Shown here: positions 16,765 through 26,751 of the stretch, piece after piece
Numbering within the stretch: position 1 is the first letter of the stretch
How the letters are laid out: each line of letters begins with the position of its first letter
Assembly: GCF_000270305.1 (NCBI RefSeq)
Contig: NC_015737.1
Location: 2,108,501-2,172,500, forward strand
DNA: 64,000 bases
DNA from: Clostridium sp. SY8519
Lineage (GTDB): Bacteria; Bacillota; Clostridia; Lachnospirales; Lachnospiraceae
Direction of reading: 5' to 3'
Position numbers and translations under genes: made by a program
The notes under the pieces: model-generated
The model's database searches: none
Seen by the model: only the letters and a program-made list of their open reading frames with translations
What the model was told of the DNA's origin: nothing

Positions 16765-19338
16765 ATGGGAATGATGGAAAAAATATTCGGCACCCACAGC
16801 CAGCATGAGCTGCGCCGCGTGACGCCGATTGTGAAAAAAATTGTGGCGCTGCGGCCGCAGTTTGTGGAACTGACGGATGAGCAGCTGAAGGCAAAGACAC
16901 CGGAATTCAAAAACCGTCTGGAAAATGGAGAATCCCTGGATGATATTCTGCCGGAAGCATTTGCGACCGTAAGGGAAGCCTCCCGCCGGGTGCTTGGCAT
17001 GGAGCATTTTCCGGTGCAGCTCACCGGCGGAATCGTTCTGCATCAGGGCCGTATCGCGGAGATGAAGACCGGTGAAGGAAAAACCCTGGTATCCACGGCG
17101 CCGGCTTATCTGAATGCCCTGACCGGAAAAGGCGTACATATCGTTACCGTCAATGACTACCTGGCGAAACGAGATGCGGAATGGATGGGCAAAGTACACG
17201 AATTTCTGGGACTGTCCGTTGGCGTGATCCTTAATGATATGGACAATGATGCCCGCCGGGAAGCCTATGGGTGTGACATTACCTACGTTACGAACAACGA
17301 ACTGGGTTTTGATTACCTGCGGGACAATATGGTGATCTACAAAGAGCAGCTGGTACAGCGGGATTTGGCCTTTGCCATCATCGATGAGGTGGATTCGGTG
17401 CTGATCGATGAGGCGCGGACGCCGCTGATTATTTCCGGTCAGAGCGGCAAATCCACCAAACTTTACGAAGCCTGTGATATCCTTGCCCGTCAGATGGAGC
17501 GGGGCGAGGCCAGCCAGGAATTCTCCAAAATGGATGCCATTATGGGAATCGAGGTGGAGGAGACCGGTGATTACATCGTCAATGAGAAGGACAAGGTCGT
17601 GAACCTTACCCAGGACGGTGTGAAAAAAGTCGAGAACTTCTTTAAAATCAAAAACCTGGCAGACCCGGAAAACCTGGAAATCCAGCACAACATCATCCTT
17701 GCGCTGCGGGCCCACAGTCTGATGCACAAAGATCAGGACTATGTGGTAAAAGATGATGAAATCCTGATTGTGGATGAGTTCACCGGACGTATCATGCCGG
17801 GCCGGCGATACTCCGACGGCCTGCATCAGGCCATTGAAGCTAAAGAACATGTAAAAGTCAAACGGGAGAGCAAGACCCTTGCGACAATTACCTTCCAGAA
17901 CTTCTTCAACAAATATGAGAAAAAAGCCGGAATGACCGGTACTGCGCTAACAGAGGAAAAAGAGTTCCGGGATATTTACGGCATGGATGTCATTGAGATC
18001 CCTACCAATAAGCCCATTGCCAGAATTGACCACCAGGACGCGGTCTATAAGACAAAAGCAGAGAAATTCAACGCGGTAGTGAAGGAAATCGTAGAGACTC
18101 ATGCCACCGGCCAGCCGGTACTGGTAGGCACCATCAACATCGACACTTCCGAGCTGCTGAGCCGTATGCTGCAGAAAGAGGGAATCAAGCATAATGTCCT
18201 GAATGCCAAGTTCCACGAACTGGAGGCCCAGATCGTTTCCGAGGCCGGCGTGCATGGAGCGGTTACCATTGCCACCAACATGGCTGGACGAGGCACGGAT
18301 ATCAAGCTGGATGAGGAAGCCCGGGCAGCCGGGGGATTAAAGATCATCGGTACCGAGCGTCATGAGTCCAGACGTATCGACAATCAGCTGCGCGGACGTT
18401 CCGGCCGTCAGGGAGACCCGGGAGAATCCCGTTTTTACATTTCCCTGGAAGACGACCTGATGCGACTGTTCGGATCGGAAAAACTGATCAATATGTTCAA
18501 TGCGCTGGGTGTGCCGGAAGGCGAGCAGATTGAACACAAGATGCTGTCAAAGGCCATCGAAAACGCACAGAAGAAGATCGAAGGCAACAACTTCGGTATC
18601 CGTAAGAATCTGCTGGATTACGATCAGGTCATGAACGATCAGCGAGAGATCATCTATTCCGAACGCCGGCGTGTACTGGACGGCGAGAGCATGCGGAGTG
18701 CCATCTACAAGATGATCACCGACCGCGTGGAAAGTACAGTGGATACGGTGGTTCCGGATGAAAAGACCGAAGAGGGCTGGAATCTTACCGAATTGAACGA
18801 ACTGCTGCTTCCGGTGATTCCGATAGCGCCGATTACCCCGGCGGATGTGGACGGCATTTCCAAAAATGAATTAAAACAGCAGATTAAGGAAAAAGCCGTC
18901 AAATTATACGAAGCCAAAGAAGCGGAATTCCCGGAACCGGAGATGATCCGGGAACTGGAACGGGTGATTCTGCTTAAGGTCATCGACCGCAAGTGGATGG
19001 ACCATATCGACGATATGGAGATTCTCCGGGAGGGAATCGGCCTCCAGGCTTACGGTCAGCGGGATCCGCTGGTAGAATACAAAATGGCCGGATTTGAGAT
19101 GTTTGACGACATGATCCGCAATATTAATGAAGAAACCGTCCGTCTGCTGTTCCATGTCCATGTGGAGCAGAAAGTAGAACGGGAAGAAGTGGCCAAAGTG
19201 ACCGGCACAAACAAAGATACGGAAACCGGCACACCGGCGCCGAAAAGAAGAAAAGAAAAGAAAATCTATCCGAATGATCCCTGCCCCTGCGGCAGCGGCC
19301 TGAAATACAAACAGTGCCACGGACGGAAGGGCGCGTAA
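16765..19338 (+). CDS. secA: Preprotein translocase ATPase SecA
   Basis: 857-aa SecA motor that drives export through SecYEG. Walker [20 protein letters not shown], the preprotein-binding region, helicase motifs with GTDIKL and [17 protein letters not shown], and the C-terminal zinc/SecB-binding tail with CPCGSG and QCHG are all present. The length is normal for Firmicutes. Two or three ATGs cluster at the start (16765, 16771, 16774); ACAGGAG lies 11 nt before the first. It is expressed alone here. Confidence 0.97.
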   Translation: MGMMEKIFGTHSQHELRRVTPIVKKIVALRPQFVELTDEQLKAKTPEFKNRLENGESLDDILPEAFATVREASRRVLGMEHFPVQLTGGIVLHQGRIAEMKTGEGKTLVSTAPAYLNALTGKGVHIVTVNDYLAKRDAEWMGKVHEFLGLSVGVILNDMDNDARREAYGCDITYVTNNELGFDYLRDNMVIYKEQLVQRDLAFAIIDEVDSVLIDEARTPLIISGQSGKSTKLYEACDILARQMERGEASQEFSKMDAIMGIEVEETGDYIVNEKDKVVNLTQDGVKKVENFFKIKNLADPENLEIQHNIILALRAHSLMHKDQDYVVKDDEILIVDEFTGRIMPGRRYSDGLHQAIEAKEHVKVKRESKTLATITFQNFFNKYEKKAGMTGTALTEEKEFRDIYGMDVIEIPTNKPIARIDHQDAVYKTKAEKFNAVVKEIVETHATGQPVLVGTINIDTSELLSRMLQKEGIKHNVLNAKFHELEAQIVSEAGVHGAVTIATNMAGRGTDIKLDEEARAAGGLKIIGTERHESRRIDNQLRGRSGRQGDPGESRFYISLEDDLMRLFGSEKLINMFNALGVPEGEQIEHKMLSKAIENAQKKIEGNNFGIRKNLLDYDQVMNDQREIIYSERRRVLDGESMRSAIYKMITDRVESTVDTVVPDEKTEEGWNLTELNELLLPVIPIAPITPADVDGISKNELKQQIKEKAVKLYEAKEAEFPEPEMIRELERVILLKVIDRKWMDHIDDMEILREGIGLQAYGQRDPLVEYKMAGFEMFDDMIRNINEETVRLLFHVHVEQKVEREEVAKVTGTNKDTETGTPAPKRRKEKKIYPNDPCPCGSGLKYKQCHGRKGA

Positions 19339-19381
19339 CCTTTTCCGGAAAAACGATCCATCGGATCAAAGAGAAGGAATC

Positions 19382-19465
19382 AGAATCCGCCGCTGCAGGA
19401 TGTCAGCCCACAGAATGGATGCTCTGTGATGGAATGGCACAGGTCGGCGGATTCTTTGAGTTTTG
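19382..19465 (+). terminator. Structured terminator-like RNA after secA
   Basis: AGAATCCGCCG (19382-19392) pairs with CGGCGGATTCT (19445-19455), followed by TTTGAGTTTT. Inside is a second perfect stem, CACAGA with TCTGTG, giving a branched structure larger than a simple terminator. The rest of the 344-bp gap before nifS is AT-rich and carries only the nifS promoter. Confidence 0.55.
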
Positions 19466-19547
19466 CCGGATTCGTGGGGAAACCTGTTGAAACAAAGAGT
19501 AAAATTATATTTTGAAAAATATTTCTGAAAATTCTCCTCAATTCCTA

Positions 19548-19576
19548 TTGACATGGAGTGAATACGGTGCTATGAT
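19548..19576 (+). promoter_or_regulatory. Strong sigma-A promoter of nifS-nifU
   Basis: TTGACA (19548-19553), exactly 17 nt, then TATGAT (19571-19576), a near-perfect promoter. It leaves a leader of about 100 nt before nifS. No IscR gene is adjacent. Confidence 0.75.
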
Positions 19577-19682
19577 TCACACAGCTGATAAATCATATAT
19601 ATCCGATATGATATAAGAAATTCAGCAATGAACAGATAGACAGCAATATTCTGAGTTTGACAGATTAAGAAAGTGTGACGAT

Positions 19683-20873
19683 ATGTTAGTATATGCAGAT
19701 AACGCCGCAACCACCAAGATGAGTCCGGTTGCATTAAAGGCTATGGAGGACTGCCTGGAAAATGTATACGGCAATCCCTCCAGTCTCCATACCCTTGGCC
19801 AGCAGGCTGCGGAGATTCTTCAGAAAGCAAGAGAAGATGTAGCGGAATGCCTGGGAGCCAAACCCAAAGAAATTTATTTTACTTCCGGCGGAAGTGAGGC
19901 AGATAATCAGGCGATCCGCACAGTTGCGTTAAACGGTGCGGAAAAAGGCAAGAAACACATTATTTCCACACAGTTTGAGCATCATGCCGTACTGCATACC
20001 CTGCAGAAGCTGGAGCGCGAGGGCTTTGAAGTGACTTACCTGCCGGTGCATGAAGACGGCCTGGTTCGTCCGGAGGAGCTGGAGGCAGCTATCCGTGAGG
20101 ATACCGCCCTCATTACAATTATGTATGCCAACAACGAAATCGGTACGATTCAGCCGGTGAAGGAAATTGCGGAAATTGCCCACAAGCATAAAATTCTGTT
20201 CCACACCGATGCGGTACAGGCAGTCGGCCATGTACCGGTGAATGTAGCGGAAGAGGGGATTGATCTCTTATCCTTATCCGGACATAAGTTCCACGGTCCG
20301 CGGGGAATCGGCGTACTCTATGCCAGAACCGGTATTCGCCTGCGGAACCTGATTGAAGGCGGCGCCCAGGAGCGCGGCAAGCGCGCCGGCACAGAAAACC
20401 TGCCCGCGATTGTAGGCATGGCGGCAGCCATGAAAGACGCCGTTGCCCATATGGATCAGAATATGGCTTATGTATCGGGACTGCGGGATGAGCTGATCGA
20501 AGGCCTGAAGAGCATTCCCCATTCCAAAGTTAATGGAGATTTAAAGAAGCGTCTGCCCGGCAATGTCAACATGGTATTCGAAGGCATCGAAGGAGAGTCC
20601 ATGCTGCTGTTGCTGGATGACAAGGGAATCGAGGCATCTTCCGGATCCGCGTGTACATCGGGATCCCTGGATCCGAGCCACGTGCTTCTTGCCATCGGCC
20701 TGCCCCATGAGGTTGCCCACGGCTCTCTGCGTCTGACACTTTCAGAGTACAACACTGAGGAGGAGGTTCAGCATATTATCCGTGAACTTCCAAAAATCGT
20801 AGCATATTTACGGGATATGTCACCTGTCTGGGATGAACTGCAGAAAGGAGAAAAGCAGTATGTTATACAGTGA
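19683..20873 (+). CDS. nifS: Cysteine desulfurase NifS
   Basis: 396-aa PLP-dependent desulfurase supplying sulfur from cysteine for Fe-S cluster assembly. The PLP lysine is Lys202 in LSGHKFHGPRG, and the persulfide cysteine is Cys324 in SSGSACTSGSLDPSHVL, the arrangement of the NifS/IscS class. It overlaps nifU by 14 bp, so the desulfurase and scaffold are coupled. As in many Clostridia, the pair stands without the hscBA/fdx genes of a full isc operon. Confidence 0.95.
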   Translation: MLVYADNAATTKMSPVALKAMEDCLENVYGNPSSLHTLGQQAAEILQKAREDVAECLGAKPKEIYFTSGGSEADNQAIRTVALNGAEKGKKHIISTQFEHHAVLHTLQKLEREGFEVTYLPVHEDGLVRPEELEAAIREDTALITIMYANNEIGTIQPVKEIAEIAHKHKILFHTDAVQAVGHVPVNVAEEGIDLLSLSGHKFHGPRGIGVLYARTGIRLRNLIEGGAQERGKRAGTENLPAIVGMAAAMKDAVAHMDQNMAYVSGLRDELIEGLKSIPHSKVNGDLKKRLPGNVNMVFEGIEGESMLLLLDDKGIEASSGSACTSGSLDPSHVLLAIGLPHEVAHGSLRLTLSEYNTEEEVQHIIRELPKIVAYLRDMSPVWDELQKGEKQYVIQ

Positions 20874-21306
20874 GAAAGTAATGGATCATTTTCGTCACCC
20901 GAGAAATGTAGGAAAACTGGAAGATGCCAACGCAGTCGGTGAAGTAGGCAACGCAAAATGCGGCGACATCATGAAGATGTATATGAAGATCAATGATGAC
21001 GGTATCGTAGAAGACGTAAAGTTCAATACTTTCGGCTGCGGTTCCGCAATTGCCTCCAGCTCTATGGCGACTGAGCTGATTAAGGGAAAAAGCATCAACG
21101 ATGTGTTAAAACTGACCAACCAGGCGGTAGTAGAAGCGTTAGACGGACTTCCTCCGGTAAAAATGCACTGTTCCGTACTGGCGGAAGAAGCAGTAAAAGC
21201 AGCACTCATTGACTACTATGAGCGAAAAGGTCTGGATTATGATCACGAGGCATTAAAGATTGACGATACCGAGTATCTCCATGACGAGGTACACGGCGAA
21301 GAATAA
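20860..21306 (+). CDS. nifU: Fe-S cluster scaffold NifU/IscU
   Basis: 148-aa scaffold protein on which Fe-S clusters are built with sulfur from NifS. The three ligand cysteines are Cys34 (NAKCGD), Cys60 (FGCGSA) and Cys104 (MHCSVLA). The start at 20860 follows AAAGGAG at 20844-20850; an upstream in-frame ATG at 20833 would add residues not matching the family. It is the terminal gene of the pair. Confidence 0.93.
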   Translation: MLYSEKVMDHFRHPRNVGKLEDANAVGEVGNAKCGDIMKMYMKINDDGIVEDVKFNTFGCGSAIASSSMATELIKGKSINDVLKLTNQAVVEALDGLPPVKMHCSVLAEEAVKAALIDYYERKGLDYDHEALKIDDTEYLHDEVHGEE

Positions 21307-21384
21307 AATGCCCCGGTCAGACAGAACCGGATTATAATTTCAGCAGAATACAGCAAAACTCCAAAAAAGATACCAAGCAGAAAG

Positions 21385-21425
21385 AGACTGCTGTGCCGTT
21401 ATCAGCCGGTACAGCAGTCTTTTTT
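21385..21425 (+). terminator. Terminator of nifS-nifU
   Basis: AGACTGCTGT and ACAGCAGTCT form a 10-bp perfect stem extended by GC pairs, directly followed by TTTTTT. Confidence 0.85.
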
Positions 21426-21430
21426 GATGC

Positions 21431-21473
21431 GCCCGGCGGCGGATAAGTGTCCTGCCCGGCGGCGGATGAGTGT
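21431..21473 (+). repeat. Tandem 20-bp direct repeat upstream of response regulator
   Basis: GCCCGGCGGCGGATAAGTGT (21431-21450) recurs at 21454-21473 with one mismatch, 23 bp apart, about two helical turns. A related GCCGGCGG follows at 21481. The repeats lie just upstream of a promoter for the two-component regulator and could be an activator site. Confidence 0.5.
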
Positions 21474-21494
21474 TTTGACCGCCGGCGGACACGG

Positions 21495-21523
21495 TTGCAA
21501 TGGATGCAGATACTTGCTACACT
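21495..21523 (+). promoter_or_regulatory. Promoter of response-regulator gene
   Basis: TTGCAA (21495-21500), 17-nt spacer, TACACT (21518-21523) with an extended -10 TGC. Confidence 0.5.
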
Positions 21524-21589
21524 ACATGAGATGGATGGATTGTATCATGATCGGCACAAAGCCGAATGATGGAAAAGAGGATGCTGACA

Positions 21590-23188
21590 ATGTACCGACT
21601 GATGTTACTGGATGATGAGAAAGTTGTAATCCGGGGGATTCAACGGGTCTTTGACCTGGAATCCATGGGATTCGACCTGGTGGGGACCTTCAATAATCCC
21701 CTGGAGGCGATTGACGCGCTGGAAGAGCTGCAGCCGGACCTGATCATCACAGATATCAAGATGCCGCAGATGAACGGCCTGGAGTTTTCTGTCCGGGCAA
21801 AGGAGATTCTCGGTGATGTGGAAATTGTGATTTTTTCGGGATATGGAGATTTTCAGTTCGCGCAGACCGCAGTCAAAATCGGAATCAGCGACTACTTGCT
21901 GAAGCCGATCAAAAAAGCGGATTTCACCGCGATGATGCAGAGCATGTATGCCCGCATACAGGAGAAAAAAGAAAAAAGCAGTTATTTCCAGTCACTGCAG
22001 AACTATATGGATACCAACCGGGCCGAATGGAAAAACCGCCTGTTTCTGCGCGCTGCGGAAGAGGGGATCCTGGAGGACGGGGATCTGACAGAATTGAAGC
22101 GCATTCTGGAGTTCGATCCGGAGACTGCCCCGTTTCTTCTGGTTCGTTTTGATCTTCTGAAGCTTCCGAGCCGGGAAGACTACACATCGGAAGTGGGAAT
22201 GATTGCCCAGAGTTTTCAGGAAGAGATGGAACGCTATGGAAACTGTGAAGAATTCGACAACGATGAAAGCATGTATTTTATCCTGATTGGTCCGGAGCCC
22301 GACAGCTTCAGGGAAATCCGGGAGACTGTGGCCGGATTCTGCGGACAGCAGCGGGAGAAAGGGTGCCGGATTCTGTATGGGATCAGTGAGATCCACTGCG
22401 GGATCCGGGAGATGTTTCAGGCTGCAACTGAGTGTCAGAATCAGATTTTTACCATTGAACTGCGGCAGTCCGAGGCAAAGGATATTCAGCAGGCCTTTGA
22501 AAAGACGCAGAATATGCCGTATGTGGAACTGGATCATCTGTTTCGGGCCATCGGCGTGTCTGACCGGGAGGGAATCCGCCGGTCGCTGGACAGCCTGTAC
22601 AATTTTGAAGAAGACGCGCAGAATAAGCTGACATTGGATTATGTCACCAGCATCTCCTATCTGATTGTCATTCGCATGTATCTGATCAATAAGCGGTATG
22701 CGGACTCGGGGTTTGTGATTCCCGGTGAAATCCTGAGCGCGCGGAATATCCGCCGGCAGTATCCTTCGATGGAGGCGCAGCGTGCGCAGATGCAGAAGCT
22801 TGCAGAGGAACTGGCGGATGTGATCGCCAGCCAGCAGAGCGGTTCCGCTTCACGGTCTGTTCAGATGGCAACGGATTACATCGCCGGACATTTTCATGAA
22901 AATATCACGCTTCAGTCCGTTGCGGAGGAAACCAGTATCAGCAAGAACTATCTGAGTAACCTGTTTAAAAAAGAGATGGGCACCACCTTTCTGCGTTATG
23001 TGACCAATCTGCGTTTAAATAGGGCGAAAGAATATCTGCTGGATACGGATATGAAGCTGAATGATATCGCAAAGGCAGTAGGGTTCCATGATTATGCCTA
23101 TTTTTCCCAGATTTTCAAAAAAAATACCGGGATGACGCTGTCGGCCTATCGGAAAGGCGGCGGGCAGAAGGAGCCGGCAGACAGATAA
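21590..23188 (+). CDS. AraC-type response regulator (YesN-like)
   Basis: 532-aa DNA-binding response regulator. The receiver domain has acidic residues LDDEK at 7-11, phospho-acceptor Asp55 in IITDIKMP and a YLLKPI segment near residue 103. A long middle linker follows, and a C-terminal AraC helix-turn-helix pair (SISKNYLSNLFKKEMG, IAKAVGFHDYAYFSQIFKK). It would answer to the convergent YesM-type kinase just downstream, and probably controls carbohydrate uptake genes. The start at 21590 is chosen because the receiver homology begins there; GAGGA lies upstream. Confidence 0.88.
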   Translation: MYRLMLLDDEKVVIRGIQRVFDLESMGFDLVGTFNNPLEAIDALEELQPDLIITDIKMPQMNGLEFSVRAKEILGDVEIVIFSGYGDFQFAQTAVKIGISDYLLKPIKKADFTAMMQSMYARIQEKKEKSSYFQSLQNYMDTNRAEWKNRLFLRAAEEGILEDGDLTELKRILEFDPETAPFLLVRFDLLKLPSREDYTSEVGMIAQSFQEEMERYGNCEEFDNDESMYFILIGPEPDSFREIRETVAGFCGQQREKGCRILYGISEIHCGIREMFQAATECQNQIFTIELRQSEAKDIQQAFEKTQNMPYVELDHLFRAIGVSDREGIRRSLDSLYNFEEDAQNKLTLDYVTSISYLIVIRMYLINKRYADSGFVIPGEILSARNIRRQYPSMEAQRAQMQKLAEELADVIASQQSGSASRSVQMATDYIAGHFHENITLQSVAEETSISKNYLSNLFKKEMGTTFLRYVTNLRLNRAKEYLLDTDMKLNDIAKAVGFHDYAYFSQIFKKNTGMTLSAYRKGGGQKEPADR

Positions 23189-23200
23189 ATAGGCTTTCGG

Positions 23201-25108
23201 TCAGACCGGCGTGGTTTTCACCGGGAGGGTGATGTGGCAGACTGTCTGGCTGCCCTGAACGCTGTAGCTGAGGCCGTAGGCTCTTCCGCAGAGAATCCGG
23301 ATCCGGCGGTTGATGTTCTGGATGCCGTATCCGTCCAGCTCGAAGGTCAGAAGATTCGGGTCATCTGGGTCGTAATCCAGCAGCCGCTCCATTTTCTTTA
23401 AATCGATGCAGGTGCCGTCATTGCTGACGGTAAGATGCAGATCCCTGCCCAGAAAGACACGGATGGCAATAGTGCCGCCCCCTTCCAGGCGGTCGATGCC
23501 GTGTTTGATCCCGTTTTCCACAATCGGCTGCAGGAAAAAGCGGGGAATATACAGCTCCGGCAGATCCGCCGGGAGATCGAAGGTATAGTTCAGCCGGTCT
23601 TCATAGCGGAATTTCTGCAGGATCAGATAGCTTTTCACATACTGAAGCTCCTGGGAAAACTCGGTAAAGGAGCTGTTGTTTTTCATAAGGCTCAGCCGGA
23701 AGGTGTCTGAGAGAGCAGTGATCATGTCACTGATTTCATCTTCCCCGTGTTCCAGGGCGATCCAGTTAATGGAATCCAGGGTGTTATAGAGAAAATGGGG
23801 GCTGATCTGGCTCTGCAGCAGGGCGAGTTCCGCGTCTTTCTTTTCCAGGTCTTTTAAGTAGATCTCCTTGATCAGCAGGTTCAGACGGTTCAGCAGGCCT
23901 TCGTAAGAGCGGTACATCTGGCCGATTTCGTCGGTACGGCTCCGGTACAGATCTGACAGGGCGGCGAGGTCGGCAACCGGCGCTTCTGTCAGAATATTTT
24001 TGGCAGAAAAAGTCTCCGGTGCCGGGTTGTCCGTGGGAGAGGAACCGTCCGCGCCGGTGCCTTGCGGATCCGCGGAATTGGCGGAGGATTCCGGCGTTTC
24101 GTGATAAGAGGCATCCATGGCACGGGACAGCTGGATGATCGGCTGTGCCATATTCCGGGAAGAAAACTGGCCGATAAAAATCATGATCAGCAGAACCGCC
24201 GCGATCAGAACCCACATTTCGATCTGGAGCAGCCGGCTGCTTTCCCCTACTTCTTTGTAAGGCGTGATCATATACAGCTGATAGTCGGTGGTGGGGATTG
24301 TTTTCCGGGAAACCAGATAGTTTTCGCCGTCATAACGGACGAGCTGGTTTTTATTTTCAGAATCCAGCTGTTTTAACGCGGACTCGTAGTCTGTGCCTTT
24401 GCTGTTGCACATCATCAGATCGCCGCTTGGATTATAGACCAGGATATTGGCAGTGGAACCCCAGTCGCAGGATTCCCAGATGGAGTTCAGATAATCATTG
24501 TCCAGGTAGATCATCACATAGCCCAGACGAGTCTGGTAATCATCCATACTGTAAATGGGGCGGGCCAGGACGATGTCATTGACTTTCTGGGAGGTGTTAT
24601 TGCGCACCGGGTAGTAGTTGCCCCGGTCCAGCGCGGCATGGCAGTACCAGCCGAAAGGTGCCACACCGGATACCATCTGATTGAACCACCATTTGTGCTC
24701 AATGTTGTGAAAGGTAGAAATGTCCGTGTCCGCCAGTTCGGTGGAAAACAGGGTATGGTCCGTGCCGGTGATGACAATGGAATGAATATATTCCCGTCCG
24801 GAGAGGGAATTGTTGATGTAATAGGCTGTATCCGTATCGGAAGGGTAGGTTTCGCCTTTCAGGGACTTTTTCAGATAGGATTGCACGGATGAATTGTACA
24901 GAATTTCACGGGAGAGGTTTTCCACGTCTTTGAATACATAATCCAGCTGGGTGCCAATATTGTTTGCTTCGGTTTCCTGATTTTTTAGGATTGTATCATT
25001 GGCATGCGGGACCAGGATTGCGAGAAAACCCACGATAACAACGGCGATAACCGGTATGGCAATCAGAAAAAAAGCGGCAAACAGCCGGGTCTGGAAATTC
25101 TTTTTCAT
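23201..25108 (-). CDS. YesM-type sensor histidine kinase
   Basis: 635-aa membrane kinase. Transmembrane helix near residues 10-32, an extracellular sensing domain of about 250 residues, a second helix near 285-310, a Ser/Pro-rich low-complexity insert and HAMP-like region, then a His_kinase domain with phospho-acceptor histidine in SQISPHFLYNTLDSINW and an HATPase N-box VENGIKHG. It is the natural partner of the convergent AraC regulator; the stops are only 12 bp apart. Such kinases usually sense sugars or peptides, often through a binding protein. Confidence 0.88.
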   Translation of the reverse strand: MKKNFQTRLFAAFFLIAIPVIAVVIVGFLAILVPHANDTILKNQETEANNIGTQLDYVFKDVENLSREILYNSSVQSYLKKSLKGETYPSDTDTAYYINNSLSGREYIHSIVITGTDHTLFSTELADTDISTFHNIEHKWWFNQMVSGVAPFGWYCHAALDRGNYYPVRNNTSQKVNDIVLARPIYSMDDYQTRLGYVMIYLDNDYLNSIWESCDWGSTANILVYNPSGDLMMCNSKGTDYESALKQLDSENKNQLVRYDGENYLVSRKTIPTTDYQLYMITPYKEVGESSRLLQIEMWVLIAAVLLIMIFIGQFSSRNMAQPIIQLSRAMDASYHETPESSANSADPQGTGADGSSPTDNPAPETFSAKNILTEAPVADLAALSDLYRSRTDEIGQMYRSYEGLLNRLNLLIKEIYLKDLEKKDAELALLQSQISPHFLYNTLDSINWIALEHGEDEISDMITALSDTFRLSLMKNNSSFTEFSQELQYVKSYLILQKFRYEDRLNYTFDLPADLPELYIPRFFLQPIVENGIKHGIDRLEGGGTIAIRVFLGRDLHLTVSNDGTCIDLKKMERLLDYDPDDPNLLTFELDGYGIQNINRRIRILCGRAYGLSYSVQGSQTVCHITLPVKTTPV

Positions 25109-25202
25109 GGGAGATCCTCTCTTGGCGTATTGGTTTCCTGTTTATCATACAATACGGAAAAACACCGGGCAAGTTTTTCTATGCTTTGTCCCGGTTTCGC
25201 GT

Positions 25203-25208
25203 TATAAT
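25203..25208 (+). promoter_or_regulatory. TATAAT seven nt before an ATG (possible leaderless start)
   Basis: Consensus TATAAT at 25203-25208, with the ATG of the binding-protein gene at 25216 and no Shine-Dalgarno sequence between. If used, transcription would begin at or next to the start codon. No good -35 at 17 nt. Confidence 0.4.
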
Positions 25209-25215
25209 TCTGTGT

Positions 25216-26580
25216 ATGAAAAAGAAAAGCGCAAATTATCTGTCCCTGCTGCTGACGGCGGTTTTGCTGATCCTCTGTCTGACCGGCTGCGGCGGGACAC
25301 AGTCAAAGAGCGGAGCATCCGCAGAAAAAGAAGCAGCACCGTCCGGCGGCAGGACATCCGCAAAGCTTACGGTCTGGATGTTTAATGATATGAGCACGCC
25401 GGGGGATTACTACATTACCTACTGGAAGAATGTGGAGAAGGAGACCGGATACCGGATCACTGTGCGCACTTACAGCACGCAGCAGCTGAAAGATAAGCTG
25501 AAGATCGGCGTGGCCACCAAGGAACTCCCGGATATTTTTACCGTGTGGGGCGGAAGTTACCCGGAGTTTCTCTTTGACGCCAGGGCCTGCACACCGGTAC
25601 AGAATTATCTCAAAGAGTCGAACACGCTGTTTAAAGAATCCTATCTGCAGACTTATACTGACGGCAATAACTATATCATCCCCTGTTTTCCGGAGGCGTA
25701 TACCGTCCTGCTTTCCAACGATAACTTACTGAAAAAACTGGGACTTTCCGTGCCGAAGAACTGGGAAGAGCTGATGCAGTTCGTGCGGGCGGTCCGGCAG
25801 TACAATGCCGTAAACGGGACGGATTACACACCGATGGAACTGGGAGACAAAGACAACTGGGCCGGCGATCTGCTCTACAGCACGATTGTTAACCGGATTG
25901 ACCCGGATGCCATCGAAAACCTGGCCAAAGGAAAGATCAGGCTGGACAGCGCGCCGTTCCGTCAGGCGTGTGACCGGATCCGGCAGCTGATTGCCGCTGG
26001 CGCGTTTCCGAAGGATTTTCTGGAAATGGGAGATACGGAAGCGGTGGAAAATTTCAGCCAGGGAAAGGCGCTGCTGATGGTGAATCAGTCCCCGATTCTG
26101 CAGTACCTTCAGAACAACATGGGAGAGGATAATTTTTCGGTGAATCCGTTTCCTTCCTGCAGCAGCAGGCACGATAAGGACTACAGCCAGTACAATCTGG
26201 CGATTAATTATTCCCTGGAACCGGGACTCTGTATCAATTCCTACAGCAATTATAAGAATGAGGCGGCGAAAGCCTGCCTGAAATTCGCGGATGCGGTCAA
26301 CCGGATCAATGTGGCCGAAGGCGGATATATCGACATTACCGACAAAAATATCGTGGCGCCGCTAACGATCGCGAAACCGACCCGTCAGCTGCGGGAGATG
26401 CTGTTTTACGCCAAAAAGGAGTCGCCGTACCTGTATTCCCTGCTGAAGCATCCCCAGGCGGATGATTTCCGCAGTATGACCAAGAAACTTTACGCCGGAG
26501 AATACAGCACGGAGGTGTTTCTCCGGGAAGGAAAAAAATACCTGAAATTCTCACAGATAAAAATGAAAAAAAGCTATTGA
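25216..26580 (+). CDS. Extracellular sugar-binding lipoprotein (family 1)
   Basis: 454-aa lipoprotein. The signal peptide ends in a lipobox with Cys25 (LTGC). The mature part resembles family 1 carbohydrate-binding proteins of ABC importers (KLTVWMFNDM, IGVATKELPDIFTVWGG, GKALLMVNQSP). No permease or ATPase follows, so it is either an orphan component serving a distant importer or a ligand-presenting accessory of the divergent YesM-type kinase 107 bp away. The ATG at 25216 has no ribosome-binding site but a TATAAT 7 nt upstream. The tRNA promoter overlaps its stop codon. Confidence 0.8.
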   Translation: MKKKSANYLSLLLTAVLLILCLTGCGGTQSKSGASAEKEAAPSGGRTSAKLTVWMFNDMSTPGDYYITYWKNVEKETGYRITVRTYSTQQLKDKLKIGVATKELPDIFTVWGGSYPEFLFDARACTPVQNYLKESNTLFKESYLQTYTDGNNYIIPCFPEAYTVLLSNDNLLKKLGLSVPKNWEELMQFVRAVRQYNAVNGTDYTPMELGDKDNWAGDLLYSTIVNRIDPDAIENLAKGKIRLDSAPFRQACDRIRQLIAAGAFPKDFLEMGDTEAVENFSQGKALLMVNQSPILQYLQNNMGEDNFSVNPFPSCSSRHDKDYSQYNLAINYSLEPGLCINSYSNYKNEAAKACLKFADAVNRINVAEGGYIDITDKNIVAPLTIAKPTRQLREMLFYAKKESPYLYSLLKHPQADDFRSMTKKLYAGEYSTEVFLREGKKYLKFSQIKMKKSY

Positions 26581-26606
26581 CAACATATCAGTAAGAGTGT
26601 TATAGT
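26577..26606 (+). promoter_or_regulatory. tRNA operon promoter
   Basis: TTGACA (26577-26582) overlapping the preceding stop codon, 18-nt spacer and TATAGT (26601-26606) with extended -10 TGT. It drives the tRNA-Val/tRNA-Met pair. Confidence 0.7.
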
Positions 26607-26655
26607 AGCATAGTCGTCAGCGATACGAAAGAGCTTACGACAGCAGATAACACTT

Positions 26656-26728
26656 GGGATCTTAGCTCAGCTGGGAGAGCATCTGCCTTACAAGCAGAGG
26701 GTCACAGGTTCGAGCCCTGTAGGTCCCA
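26656..26728 (+). tRNA. tRNA-Val (anticodon TAC)
   Basis: 73-nt cloverleaf. Acceptor arm GGGATCT (26656-26662) pairs with AGGTCCC (26721-26727), D-arm GCTCAGCTGGGAGAGC, anticodon stem CTGCC/AGCAG region with loop CTTACAA giving TAC, and T-arm ACAGGTTCGAGCCCTGT. CCA is not encoded. Confidence 0.95.
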
Positions 26729-26751
26729 TTTTACAAGATATATACTGATAT

